Of a stretch of DNA of 64,000 bases, positions 46,207-59,400 are shown piece by piece. The stretch's first letter is position 1; each line of letters begins with the position of its first letter. Source of the DNA: Mactromeris polynyma (Eukaryota > Mollusca > Bivalvia > Venerida > Mactridae); the NCBI GenBank assembly GCA_032209605.1, contig JASFXZ010000001.1, positions 17,130,256 through 17,194,255 on the forward strand, read 5' to 3'. The position numbers were made by a program, and so were the translations under genes. The notes under the pieces were generated by a model. That model worked only from the letters and a program-made list of their open reading frames with translations. It had not been told where the DNA came from and searched no databases.

Positions 46207-48254
46207 ATTCCGCTGTCCACGGAATATACACGATTCCTTGCATTCATTCCGGTGTCATTGTTTTATAACTTCCGTGATGTTTTGTTTTTGTTTAGTATCG
46301 TCCTACTCCTATCATACTCGATAAAATTATCCACATGGACATTCAACCACTGGCGGATCTTGATACAAGTACACGTGACCCTGGCTGTTCGATTAACTTA
46401 AACCCCATTACGACAACATGTGTACATGTAGTGTGTAATCGACAACTGAACGAGTTCAGTTTCATCTCTCTTTAAGTATCACACCAAACCGACAACGTAA
46501 AATATGACACTTTCTGAGAAAGCTGTTGAAATTTTTCACAATTTCATCTCTCATACCTCTTGATTATAAATAAATTTATTTTGTTTTATTATTATATGTT
46601 TAAACCATCACTTGTAATATTCATCTATATGTATGAAATACTTGTACATCGTAATAGAATTTAAGAACAACACTATTACTAAGTAATTGATGTTATTCAT
46701 TTCTACATGTATATACAATGTTCGTCATTTTTTCAACATCACAAGATGATGTATTTGTGTACATATTTGTAAATGACGATGGGTTGTAATTGGGTAGCCT
46801 AAGTCAATAATAAACTTTATGTTCTGGTCTGTTATTTCTCTGGCTGTATTTTAGGGTTTGATATTTCTATAACACAAATATAGCTACGATCCTGCATACA
46901 AGTTCATACTACTCTCTTTATCTGTATCATTTTCATTGAATTTATCTAATCATAAATTCATCATGTGGTGTGCAGATTTTGTTTGCCGAGTGGTGATTGT
47001 TGCGTATAAATAATTACAGCAATAAGTGTTACATGTTTTATCAGAGTAGAGATATGTTAAAAAGATGATATTGCATGTATGGTCATGTTAAGTACTACAT
47101 TTATTTAAAATATTTTCGAAAAACTATAAAAAAAGAAGTTTGCCTATATTAATCGTGTGTTTTAAGTCTAATAGATTAAGTAATTGTTGAACATGAGTTA
47201 TATATTTAAGTTATATAATTAATTGTAAAAAATATCGATAAAAATAGCCTTTTGAACTAATAATAGCAGCGGCCATCTTTGTAAGTCAATTATTACGTCA
47301 CATCATGTGACATTTCACGTGGGAATTATCGAGAAAAATACATGATGGTTATGGAACGCCCTTTGTGATATAAAAGCTTTGTAATACTAGACCGTAGAAG
47401 CAGACCTAGTAAAATACTTATGCAATGCAGCAAACTTGAAATCTATCTCGGGTTTAGAAATCTGTGACACTTAACGCTACGTAACATTTTGCTATTCTAG
47501 TTTTGAGAAACTAATCGCAATAATAGATCTATCTACTTTGAGCAATTGCTTCAGACACATCACAAATTCGATATGCAGGCTGAATATTTATATCGGATTA
47601 CCGGCAAAACCTTTTCAAGTCAGCTTGTCCATATTCTGTGAAAAAGTCTCAGAACAAACCGGGTTTTTATGAGAAAGTGTTTCAGGATCTTAGAAATTGT
47701 CGGGTATAAAACGCCATTTTGACAATCGGGAACAAATTTCCTGATGTCACTTTGTGAGACCGTATAACAATCCCTCCGAATAAGGCTTCATAATGAGCGC
47801 TAAGTTCGTACATTTATTTTCTCCGCAAACATGAAAGTAATATCTCGTTGAGCTTAAGTCAACAAACGTTCTGTTTTAAGCTTCCTAACTAACTCATGAT
47901 AGTAAGTGTCATGATAAACAAGTATTATCCTCATTACCATCATAAATATCATCGTAACAAGCTACTAAAATACCACCACCATCATCATAATCAGTGTCGT
48001 CACCACCATCATCATGGTAATCGTTATAGGCATTTACACGTAGTTAACTACATGTAGTTTAATGTTGCTTGGCAAAGCCAAACTTGATCATCTCGTCCGG
48101 TTTGACTCCTGTAGAAAATGTCAACATGGATCGTTTTTAACATTGACAATATCCCTTAAAAAATCACATGTTCAAAAACCTTAACCAGCTATGGACTCGT
48201 ACTTCATTATATGGTCATTTAGGCGGGCTGAATGTTCCGGACCTCGACCTCTAA

Positions 48255-48560
48255 TTAGTAAACAAGAAATATTATGAAATTAGAAGGTCTGCGCAATGTG
48301 AAGGTAAATTGTCGTGCAACAAAAAAAGTAGAGATACATGTAATACAATTGCACCGATATTCAGTAGATTTCGGTAAGGTAATGTACGCCTTATCGAGAG
48401 GTTATCCAAGCCGCGTCAAGGTTACAACGTTGTTCAGTTGAAGAGAAGTTGGTTTAGCGGTTAACGTAATATTTGATTGGTTTACACAACACACTGATAT
48501 GCAAACAGCAAAGCCATGTCAACGTGTAAGGCTGCGCCGAACAAATCGAAACTACTTACC
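48255..48560. repeat. Duplicated segment, copy A
   Basis: Shares collinear words with 49755-50065: aaacaagaaatatt, atttcggtaaggtaa, acgttgttc, ttgaagagaagttggttta, ttgattggtttac, tatgcaaa, agcaaag and ctgcgccgaa. Divergence is substantial, so the duplication is old. Confidence 0.8.
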
Positions 48561-49025
48561 CCTCTAAAATTTGAAGGTGTATTCAGTCATCCTGTGCCGT
48601 ACATTGCTCCTGGGAATATTTCTTCAGAGGAAGTACGAATAAAGATCACCGGATATATTAATTAGGTCTCAAAATGCTATAAGTAAGTCAGTAACTAAAT
48701 TGTTTATTATCATAACTCGAGCATACGTATTTACTAACATATGCACAGAATACAATCAAAAAGGCACAAAGCCAAATGGGCATATAAGTGACCTCAACAC
48801 TCACCTTAACTGCTTACAGGTATACATTATTATAACAATAAAATGAGTATGTACATATAAAGATTGACCAGATATACAAATATATTGGTCCCAGATTTAA
48901 CTATATATGAAAATATGTCAAGTTAGAGTTTAAATATCAAAATAATCAGAGAGTTAAGGTAAGTACTGTGTTGTGGGAACATTTCATGAGTTACAGTAGC
49001 TGTATTTGCGGGTGGTCCGACCTTA

Positions 49026-49365
49026 ATCTTGTGAGAAGTTCTCTCCCTTTCTCCAATGTTCTGGATTGAAAGTAGAATTTACAGTTTGTTGTTCACCACA
49101 GGTGATTGTCACGAGTTCTCTCCCTTTATCCAATCTTCTGGATTGAAAGTAGAATTTATAGTTTGTTTTTCACCACAGGTGATTGTCACGAGTTCTCTCC
49201 CTTTATCCAATCTTCTGGATTGAAAGTAGAATTTATAGTTTGTTTTTCACCACAGATGATTGTCACGAGTTCTCTCCCTTTATCCAATATACTGGATTGA
49301 AAGTAGAATTTATAGGTTTTTTTTCACCACAGGGGATTGTCACGAGTTCTCTCCCTTTATTGAAG
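49026..49365. repeat. 77-bp tandem array of the fold-back element family, about 4 copies
   Basis: Unit includes ggtgattgtcacgagttctc, tccctttatccaatcttctg and gattgaaagtagaatttata. The attgtcacgagttctctccc core is that of the dispersed fold-back element. The spacer gaaagtagaatttatagttt is private to this array. Confidence 0.92.
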
Positions 49366-49754
49366 CTCGACTTGTGTCCTTTCTTTTTGAATAAATGATG
49401 TATATAAATCTATACACCAGTAATTTGTTGTATGTACATTGAACTATATTTTATAATATACTGATTATTGCTTGTGATTATAATAAAAAGCTTAATTTAT
49501 TGTACAGTATATTACTTTAAATTTTCCAAATATTAAAACTATAAATTATGTACACAAACGAATTCATCTTTTGATTAGACAACAACGTAGACATCATATA
49601 TAAGAACATGATACTATATGTAACAGTAAATGGTACTTTTTATAACTTGTAGTAGTAAATCTGAATAATAAAACAATATTTACATTGTTGGCAAGTTTGT
49701 ATATCTGTATGTCAAAGCGAATAGAAGGCACTCACAGTGAACATGAATTCAAAA

Positions 49755-50065
49755 TTAAAACAAGAAATATCTTGAAAAAATTTGAAGGTTCGGACTTGTT
49801 GTGCAACATAAAAAAATGCCGAGATGTTACGATTGCTGGTTACTCCAGATCCAAAAAGGATTTCGGTAAATTCGCTGAAATTCAGTGCATTTCGGTAAGG
49901 TAACGTACCCTTTATTGAAAGTTAAACCAATCCGCGTCAATATTACAAACGTTGTTCGGTTGAAGAGAAGTTGGTTTATTGGTAAACGTAAGAATTGATT
50001 GGTTTACAGACACTGGTATGCAAATAGCAAAGTCATGTTTGTACAGCTGCGCCGAAAAACATGAA
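49755..50065. repeat. Duplicated segment, copy B, at the 3' end of the Mieap-like gene
   Basis: Collinear with copy A (see 48255-48560). It contains the candidate polyadenylation signals of the Mieap-like gene and an exon-like plus-strand frame (49706-49890) ending at a gtaagg donor-like site. Confidence 0.8.
49975..49980 (-). terminator. Candidate Mieap-like polyadenylation signal
   Basis: On the minus strand an AATAAA hexamer lies about 105 bases after the stop codon of the Mieap-like gene. A second one occurs at 49913-49918. Either could serve a short 3' UTR. Confidence 0.4.
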
Positions 50066-50083
50066 ATCTAGTTAAACGCATTA

Positions 50084-50416
50084 CTAAGAGCGGTCTATTT
50101 GGAGGCTATTTGTTCCTTGGGTGATGTCACACGCCGGTGAAGGACTATCCACTCCTTGAGCCACGCCCTTGCGTAACAACGCGCCTCCCTCACATAAATA
50201 TAACGCTGGCCAGACAAAGTAGTCAACATACGGTCCTCTTTTAGTGTAATCTTTGAACCGATCCAAATCAAACTTGGATGTTGGATGTTGGTCGATGTAC
50301 AGAACAACAGGTGGGTCCTGGTGAACCGCTAGCCAACATATCTTTACACAAACCTCGACATAGGTCCTGACCTCAGAAATTTGCATATTTTGTATCCCTT
50401 CTTTGGCTAAGATGAC
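50084..50416 (-). CDS. SPATA18-like: Mieap-like terminal exon (Mieap C-terminal domain)
   Basis: The 333-nt exon starts after cttttcaag and ends at TAG (50084-50086). Motifs in order are MQISEVRTYVEVCVKICWLA, PPVVLYIDQ, FDLDRFKDYTKRGPYVDYFV, WPALYLCEGGALLRKGVAQG and a polar tail. The YVWPALYxxEGGxLxxKGVAQ pattern is the clearest family signature in the gene. Confidence 0.93.
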   Translation of the reverse strand, partial: VILAKEGIQNMQISEVRTYVEVCVKICWLAVHQDPPVVLYIDQHPTSKFDLDRFKDYTKRGPYVDYFVWPALYLCEGGALLRKGVAQGVDSPSPACDITQGTNSLQIDRS

Positions 50417-53400
50417 CTTGAAAAGACAACGTATGATACACAGATAAGGCCGAGGTTAGTACATTTGTGTAATATATACATGTACAGTGAAGCCTCAATT
50501 ATAAGGCCATCACTGGTTCTGACAAAAGTCGGTCTTAGCTTAGAGTGCCTGATTATCTAGTTGAAACTACATGGTCCATGATAATACGGTTTCACTAGTC
50601 CTAATTTTGAGGTGGTCTTAAATGAGGTTGAGGACAAATGTCTTACGGTGTATTATATATTTGTCACGAAGAACATACACCTCACTATGTGTTCGAACCA
50701 TTGACCTCCAGATTGGCTGTCGAGTGCTCTACTGACATAGCAAGCCGGGCGGGCGATCCAGAAAGACTGATTAGGTTAACTGTCCGTCATACATTCACAA
50801 CGAGATTATTAAAAAACAGCATTAAAACTCAAACTGCTTCCTTATCAAGTTGAAAGCAATGAACCCACCACAACAGTTAGCCATATAAAAATACAGACAT
50901 AGCAAACTGGGCTTCTGATCAGGTTGAAAGCATTGAAGCCACCACAAGAATCAGCCAAGACAAATACAGACATAGCAAACCGGGCAGGCTATCCAGGAAG
51001 ACGGATTAGGTTAACTGTCAGTCATACAGTCACAATGAGATGATTTAAAAACAGCATTACAACTCAAACTGCTTCCTGATCAAGTTAAAACAGTGAAGCC
51101 ACCCCAACCATTAGCCATTTAATAAGAACACCAACCTTTCCTACATCTTCGATGGTATTCATTGCATGTGCTTTTCTATAATCCTTAATGCTTTTCACTG
51201 TGTCTTTAATTGCGTCTGGAACACTTGTAGACGTCTGAAATATAAACACCTTGGTCATATGACCTTGTATAAATCAGCAATGGTTACTGAACAGACCAAT
51301 GTTCCATGTGTGATACTTAAGGTATATGGTAAAATCAACTGTTGGTATTTTTATTTAAAAAAACTCACTCTTTTGACAATATCATTAGTGAATGTTTTGT
51401 GGAGAGAAATACTTAACACTTTACTGAGTGAGCAGTCATGTATCTAGTACCTTTGTGGAGAGAACTACTCAACACTTTACTGAGTGAGCAGTCATGTATC
51501 TAGTACCTTTGTGGAGAGAACTACTCAACACTTTACTGAGTGAGCAGTCATGTATTTAGTACCTTTGTGGAGAGAAATACTTAACACTTTACTGAGTGAG
51601 CAGTCATGTATCTAGTACCTTTGTGGAGAGAAATACTTAACACTTTACTGAGTGAGCAGTCATGTATCTAGTACCTTTGTGGAGAGAAATAATTAACACT
51701 TTACTGAGTGAGCAGTCATGTATCTAGTACCTATGTGGAGAGAAATACTTAACACTTTACTGAGTGAGCAGTCATGTATCTGGTACCTTTGTGGAGAGAA
51801 CTACTTAACACTTTACTGAGTGAGCAGTCATGTATCTAGTACCTTTGTGGAGAGAAATACTTAACACTTTACTGAGTGAGCAGTCATGTATCTAGTACCT
51901 TTGTGGAGAGAAATAATTAACACTTTACTGAGTAAGCAGTCATGTATCTAGTACCTATCTGGTTTTAGAAAATAAATTTGACACATGGTTGAATGTTTCC
52001 AGTTAAAGCCGAGTACACTGTATAATAAAGTTGAGGGAAGTTGAGAATTTTATCAATAAAAGTGCAAGTATGTAATGAAATGCTGCACTGGAATTTGTAT
52101 GGCATACATGCAACTTTAAACTTAAGGTAAGACCACTCTAATGGTCATCATCAAGAATCTTAACTAAGCTGTTGCCATGAGTTTCAGGATCACATGAGAC
52201 ACCTAAATGTAAAATTTTAAATATTACAAAGTTATTTTCAAGTTTTAAGATTAAACCGACTTGCTTTGAGAGGTCACGAATTATACTCTTGTTATTTATG
52301 CATAGAAATGTTTTTTTTTAGTTCAAAAGGAGTCATTTTAAGTGCGATGTCGGAATGCCATTAGACTGAATTTTTGGCTCTGGCCGTTACACTGCTTTGA
52401 GCCCCAAGGATGTTTGGCTGTTTGCTGTTACACTGCTTTAAGCCCCCAATAGTTGTGGATTTGCCGTTACACTGCTTTAAGGCCCCAGTATCGTTGGCTG
52501 TTTGCCGCTACACTGCTTTTAGCCTCCAGTATGTTTGGCTGTGTGCTGTTACACTGCTTTAAGCCTCCAGTATTTTGGCTATGTGCTGTTACACTGCTTT
52601 AAGCCTCCAGTATTTTGGCTATGTGCTGTTACACTGCTTTAAGCCTCCAGTATTTTGGCTATGTGCTGTTACACTGCTTTAAGCCTCCAGTATTTTTGAC
52701 TGTGTGCTGTTACACTGATTAAGCTGTCTTACTTCTCTTGGTGTTAATTGCCATGCGGTTCTGTGTCATTTAATAGTCATGTTTTTGAAGTTCATTGATA
52801 ATGTTTTTGTATTTCCTCCTTGTGTAAACATCCTAGTCCTTTTGGTATTGTTTATGTGTCCTTCCAAGTGTGAACCTCCTGGTCCTTTTGCTATTGGTTT
52901 TGTTTCCCCTCTCTATGTACACCTTCTGGTCCTTTTGGTATTGTTTTGTGTCCCTTCCCAGTGTGAACCTCCTGGTCCATTTGGTATTGTTTTGTGTCCC
53001 TTCCCATTGTAAACCTCCTGGTCCTTTTGGTATTGTTTTGTGTCCCCTCTCTATGTACACCTTCTGGTCCTTTTGGTATTGTTTTGTGTCCCTTCCCAGT
53101 GTGAACCTCCTGGTCCTTTTTGTATTGTTTTGTGTCCCTTCCCATTGTAAACCTCCTGGTCCTTTTGGTATTGTTTTGTGTCCCCTCTCTATGTACACCT
53201 TCTGGTCCTTTTGGTATTGTTTTGTGTCCCTTCCCAGTGTGAACCTCTTGGTCCTTTTGCTATTGGTTTTGTTTCCTCTCTCTATGTACACCTTCTGGTC
53301 CTTTTGGTATTGTTTTGTGTCCCTTCCCAGTGTGAACCTCCTTGTCATTTTTGTATTGTTTTGTGTCCCTTCCCTGTGTGAACCTCCTGGTCCGTTTGAT

Positions 53401-56400
53401 ATTGATTTTGTCTCTTCCCTGTGTGAACCTCCTGGTCCTTTTGGTATTGTTTTGTGTCCCCTCTCTATGTACACCTTCTGGTCCTTTTGGTATTGTTTTG
53501 TGTCCCTTCCCAGTGTGAACCTCCTGGTCCTTTTGGTATTGTTTTGTGTCCCCTCTCTATGTACACCTTCTGGTCCTTTTGGTATTGTTTTGTGTCCCTT
53601 CCCAGTGTGAACCTCTTGGTCCTTTTGCTATTGGTTTTGTTTCCTCTCTCTATGTACACCTTCTGGTCATTTTGGTATTGTTTTGTGTCCCTTCCCAGTG
53701 TGAACCTCCTTGTCCTTTTTGTATTGTTTTGTGTCCCTTCCCTGTGTGAACCTCCTGGTCCGTTTGATATTGATTTTGTCTCTTCCCTGTGTGAACCTCC
53801 TGGTCCTTTTGGTATTGTTTTGTGTCCCTTCCCTGTGTGTACTTCCTGATCCTTTTGGTATTGTTTTGTGTCCCCTCCCTGTGTGTACCTCCTGGTCAGT
53901 TTTGTCTTGTTTTCATTTCCTCTCCCTGAGCAAACCTCCTGGTTCGTTTGATATTGTTTTTTGTGTCACCTCTCTTTGTGAACTTCCTGGTCATTTTGGT
54001 ATTGTTTGTGTGTCCTTCCAGCATATGCCTCCATCCTATTCTAAGTGAATTTCCCGGCTCTCTGTATATTTCATTTTCATCAGTGAGTTGAGTTTACATA
54101 TGGTAATAGGGTGCACCCCTACCATTCTAGAATTATCTGTGTAGGAGAGGACCTCTTTTATGAATGTGGCTGAGCTTCAATTTCCCAGTTTTGAATGTTA
54201 GAAAGAAATCAATTTATACGTACCTCAGAAAATGGTGATACAATCAGCTTCACCAGTGTGTTAAACTGGTCTTCAGCGATAGTTTTACAGTCTTTATACA
54301 CAAACTATAACAAATGAAACAAACTGGTATAATGTTTGCGTTGTGTTCTTTCGTTCCACTAACTATATTTCATTTATCGGGTACAGTGTCTACATGAAGC
54401 AGATACAGTTATGCCATACAGTGATATTATACCATAGAGAGTTTACATGACAGCGTGTCAGCAAGCACAACCCATAGAACGCCGAGCGTGGACAAAACAG
54501 CCACTAGTATCATAACAACTCTAGGTGTATCCTGTTCAAGGATCTTAGCTGCATCTCCAGATGAATGCTATACCATTGAGCCACCAGGACACATAATGTA
54601 TTTAATAGTATGACCACTGTCTTTGTGGAATCCACGTTTGGTCTGCCATGCGATACTTACATACATGTTCACTATACAACACATCAGTGCAATGTTATCA
54701 GTAGTAGCAGTAATTGCAAATTAGGGTCACGTCAGCTAAGTGTATTAACCTTAATTATGTGACTGCTACAAGGCTGCTATAGTAACAGTGATAAGTCAAT
54801 GAAAATATCGTACTACAGTATGAATCGTCTTTATACGAGTTGTATTATTTTCTGTGCTTTGCATATGTTTCCAACAATATATCAATTATGTACCGCAGTC
54901 AGTCCACATAATCAGCGTTTCTTGGTTACCAACCAGTACTAACCTGATCTTCTGCAAACAGTCGATAACTTCCCTGCTTGAATCACTTCTAGGTAAAAGA
55001 TTGTTGATTTTAGGTATTTTATCTCAAGTCATATTGCAATGGAGAACATATGAATTCGAATCTAGAAATGCCAGATTGACAATTGATTGCTCTACCAACA
55101 GAGATAATCGGGCAAACAAGGTAGTATTATTGCTGACGATGCTAAATTCACGCCATTTTACAACATGAATAATTTAATGATTTATACCATGATAACATTT
55201 AGCAAATAAGCAATGATGTCCTTCTCGGTCATGTGTTCCTTTTCAAGTGCTTCAAAGGCATCGGTCCACTCGTTGTCATAAATCTCTGAGAATATGTCGG
55301 CAAGTTTGGTTGGTCGATATTTGTCACTGAGATCGGCAATATTCGGATTGTTGTCTCGAAGCCTGCTGGATGCCAAACTACTCAATCTGATGGAATTAAG
55401 AAATGTCATTAACTTTATTAAGACCATATGTGATCAATTACATGTTAGCGGTACCCTGACCCAATAATTTCGGTCTGGTGAATTTAGACCCGATCATTTT
55501 CTGAACATTTAAATTTGGAAAATGGAACCAACATCCACTGGACGAATGTTGAACAAATATATAACATAATAATGGTAAAGTCGTAATATCTATTACACTA
55601 ACAAGGGTTCAATAAAATGGCCGACAATTCAGAACAAGGGAGGTAAATATTGTAAATGTGGGAACTATCTATTGCAATGTATCGATTTAACGGGTAAATC
55701 GTGACACAACTTCTTAATAAGAAGAAAAATTGCATCCAAAGTAAGTTAGAATTCACCTTAATAGTGCATTGTCCTTGGCTTCCCGTTCCGCTTCATATTT
55801 CTGTTTCATTTCATGATATTTTGTTTTCATGTCCTCGAGCGCTTCTGCTTGTCGTCTGCTGACTGAGTCGTCTTTTATTTCGAGTCTATAGAAAATATAA
55901 TTATTTGTTGGTTAATAATACCTCGTACTTTCTATTGAATATAATATGACATTTACCAGAACTATAATGCAATATTGACCTAGTCGATAGCGGGTTAGAT
56001 CATTTTTCATGTTTATACATGATGTGTTATAAAAAACATTAATCCGCCATGATTAAATATTAGATTAAAACAGACTAGGAGTGTTAAATGTTCATTGACA
56101 ATCACTACCATGACAACACTTCATATACTACGAGTTATTGATGACACAAAGACAAGAACACTGAATCAGACACCTATACACCATTGTAATTAGAGTCTAG
56201 TTTGTTTCTTTTCTCGAAAACAGTACATGAAGTTACCATAGGATATCAGTTTTATTAAGAAAGGATTCGGAACAAGTAATATATTGGTGCTGAATTGTGG
56301 AGTCATCGGAGTGGTCATCTTACGTGTCTATAAATGTAATCATATGATTGTATAGATACACATGTAAACAGCTTTATTATTAATCATTTGCCCCTCACTG

Positions 56401-59400
56401 CTGCGTGTCCGATTCCCTTCCAGTATGTAGAGTTGATAAGTTAGGAAGCTATCCAGCTGGCTAATGGAAGGTCAAAGGTTCTAACCAGGTGTCCTCCTGG
56501 AGTACTGTAAATCACTTTATTTTGGCGACAACATAACTTTGTTATTCACGAATCCGGAGACTAGTCAACTCAAATTGTCGCAAAAAATGCTTGACGCGTA
56601 TAAAATCATGCATATACGAATTTGGTGCAAATCCGAAATTGTGTTTACTTTGTTATGTAGGCCTATACAACAAACGATGTGACATTCTCGACAGCTCTCG
56701 GGCATTTCCGTACCACTTCGTTACTCGGATAACACTTAACGTAGTTGACTGAGGATTTCCGAACGGCGGTGTGAGTGTATATATAACAATTTCATTTGTA
56801 AATAGACGGATCTAATATACAAACAACAACACAAACCATTTCCGTAAATCTTAAAATAGCGACGGAGGAAAGACGCAAATTCATCATTTCGCGAAATACT
56901 TCTGGGTAAAGGCCCGGTCACACAGCCTTTCGCGTCTGTATCGCGGGTAAAATTTCGCGATTTTTTTTTGCCCGCGGTTGCCCGTGGTGGAAAATGTGCA
57001 AAATTGGCTTACCCGCGGTTTACCCGTGGTATGCCCGCGGAACAGACGCCGGCGACTGTTCCGCGTCCTTATCGCGGGTGAAGCGCGGCGGTACCGCGGC
57101 CTACCACGGGTATAATAAAGCAGCCGAACCGGGCTGTAGAAATCATAACCGCTCAAGACACAGTCCCGTGAAGATCAAGCTATGGCACCGAAGAAGAAGC
57201 CCACGTCGAGTTCCCCGGCCAAGAAGAAGAAGCAGCGTGCGAGCAAGAAGCCTCCTCCTCCTTCGTCTTCTTCTGTCAATGAGGAGCTGATGGACCTGTA
57301 CCACTTGGTTCTGATGCTGCTGGAGCAGCAAGACGAGGTCATTACGGTGACGGGGATCCATGTTCACCCCTTGACGTCTGGAGCACAACTGACGAATGCT
57401 CGGCAAATCGCGCTTTTTATATACCTAAAATCAGACGTTGTACGGACGCGATTAGGCCGTGGACAATCGTATTTGGGACGTGTACAAGACGCAATTGAAC
57501 GTGATTAGGCCGGTATTGCGGCGCGCTGTTTACGCGGAGAAAGGCGTTTGTCCGTGCTTACACGCGGTACACACGCTAATGCACGTGATAACAACGCGGT
57601 ACAGACGCGGAACAAACGTGCTATGACCGTGCTCCACCCGCGATTACCCGCTAAAATTTCGCGTCCTACCGCGTGTAACCACGTCTTAACCGCGGCCGTA
57701 GCACGTCCTAGCACGTTCGTTCCGCGTCTGTACCGCGTCTTTACCGCGTGTGTACCACGTGTACCGCCCGCGATTACCCGCGGTCTAAATTTTTGGGCAG
57801 CCCAAAACTTTTTCGCGCGGCCAACCGCGTGTGAATTTCTTACCGCGTGTAACGACGGGTAAAGTACGGCTGTATCGCGTCTTTATCGCGACCTCAAAGC
57901 GTCCAACAGCGTCTGCTTCACGGGCAGAAATTTTTGGCCGTGATTCGGCCGCGATACGCCCGTGGAGGGCTGTGTGACCGGGCCTTAAGACTTTCATGAA
58001 AATCTAATTGAAATAAATTGATCTACAGTTTTCCTCCACCCAAGAAATAACTGGAAAGGTCACCATATGACACTGACACTGACTAATGTGATTATATCCT
58101 TGTTTAAAAAAATAAATATAGGTATTATATAGACGGAGAGAGCGACCTATCATGGCGTACGCATGAAGCTTATATTTGAATCGGGTAGTTCAAACCTAGG
58201 GCTATTTCAACAAATGACAAGGAAACATACGACGGGTACCTCAAAACCTACTATGATATACTTAAACACAGAAATAAAGAATATACATAATAATTTATTA
58301 TAATATGTCCAAGTTTTACTGATTTGAGAAAAATGTTTATTAAACAATAGTATTACGTTAAATTCTTGGAAATATTACAATTAAAAAAATATATTACAAG
58401 AAAGCTTTAATTATAAGAAATAATGTATTGAAAATTATAAACTGGTGTATTTATATTCTGTTGTTCATCCTCTACTGTTAATTAATAAGTGTAAACTATA
58501 GTCTATTTTCTATGCAGTCATGTGAAAACTGTGTATATAATTATGTTATGTACATATATGAAATGTTTTATGTAAATGATGTACTTTGTACAAGTCTAAA
58601 TAAAATATCTGTTCTGTTCTGTTCATATAATGATGTAGACATTTTCTACAACTTACAGATAGGGTGTGATAAAGACAGACAAAGTGTTAGAAAAATACAA
58701 AGTGCACGCCGAAATCAATTTTATACCGTAACTCTCCTAGATGGGCAGACAATTCCTTTATTTTCGCATCTTTCTCCGAACACTCATCGCACAATAGTAA
58801 TTGATCCCCTTGATCTGACTTTCTTTTCTTAGAGCCATGTCGGGATAGACTTCCACCGGCAGTGGGAGCAGTAGAGACGTCGCTACCGCGTGTATTGGCT
58901 CGTCGAGTTCTGCGTTTCATCATGGATCGGCTCTGTAATAATATAACTATACTGTATTACTAAGTGCTTATACAGTAAAACCTCACATTAAGACCATCTC
59001 GACATTAAAACCATCTCATTTCTAAGACCATATTTTCAGCGACCAGTTTTTACTTTTTCGTTCCTATTCAACAATAAGACCACCATTGGTTCTGAACAAA
59101 GTCAATGTTATAAATGATGTGACCTGATTATTGAGTTAAAATATGGAAAAAAACATAAAAGGTTATGGAAATACGTAGTGAGATGGTCTTTATTACGAGG
59201 TGGTCTGTAAGTGAAGTTTTACTGTAGGCCCTATCGCCTCGGGTAATCGTATTTCCCTCATGTTGACAATATGTACTGTCACACAGGAAGCCATCTGATG
59301 TTTATATATTATTATACCTCATTTGATTTATCCATGCAAAATTCACATATACACGCTGTAAGCAAATCCGTAATGTTACCTTGTGACATAACGTTTTTAC

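Larger units (their letters stand above)
46207..50083. other. Intergenic region between MFSD2 and the Mieap-like gene
   Basis: Lies between the 5' end of MFSD2 and the 3' end of the Mieap-like gene. It is AT-rich with an imperfect CAT/CCA microsatellite (about 47935-48020), a 77-bp tandem array (49026-49365), and two diverged copies of one segment (about 48255-48560 and 49755-50065). No confident gene is present. The parts around 46450-47900 show nothing I can name. Confidence 0.6.

Noticed and set aside
52833..54048. Long ORFs on both strands (up to 246 codons)
   Set aside because: They come from a 46-bp minisatellite lacking stops on both strands; composition follows the DNA repeat and not a protein family.
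57143..57997. Other ORFs in the GC-rich island
   Set aside because: GC-rich, CGCG-dense transposon sequence has few stops by chance; only the lysine-rich frame was kept, at low confidence.
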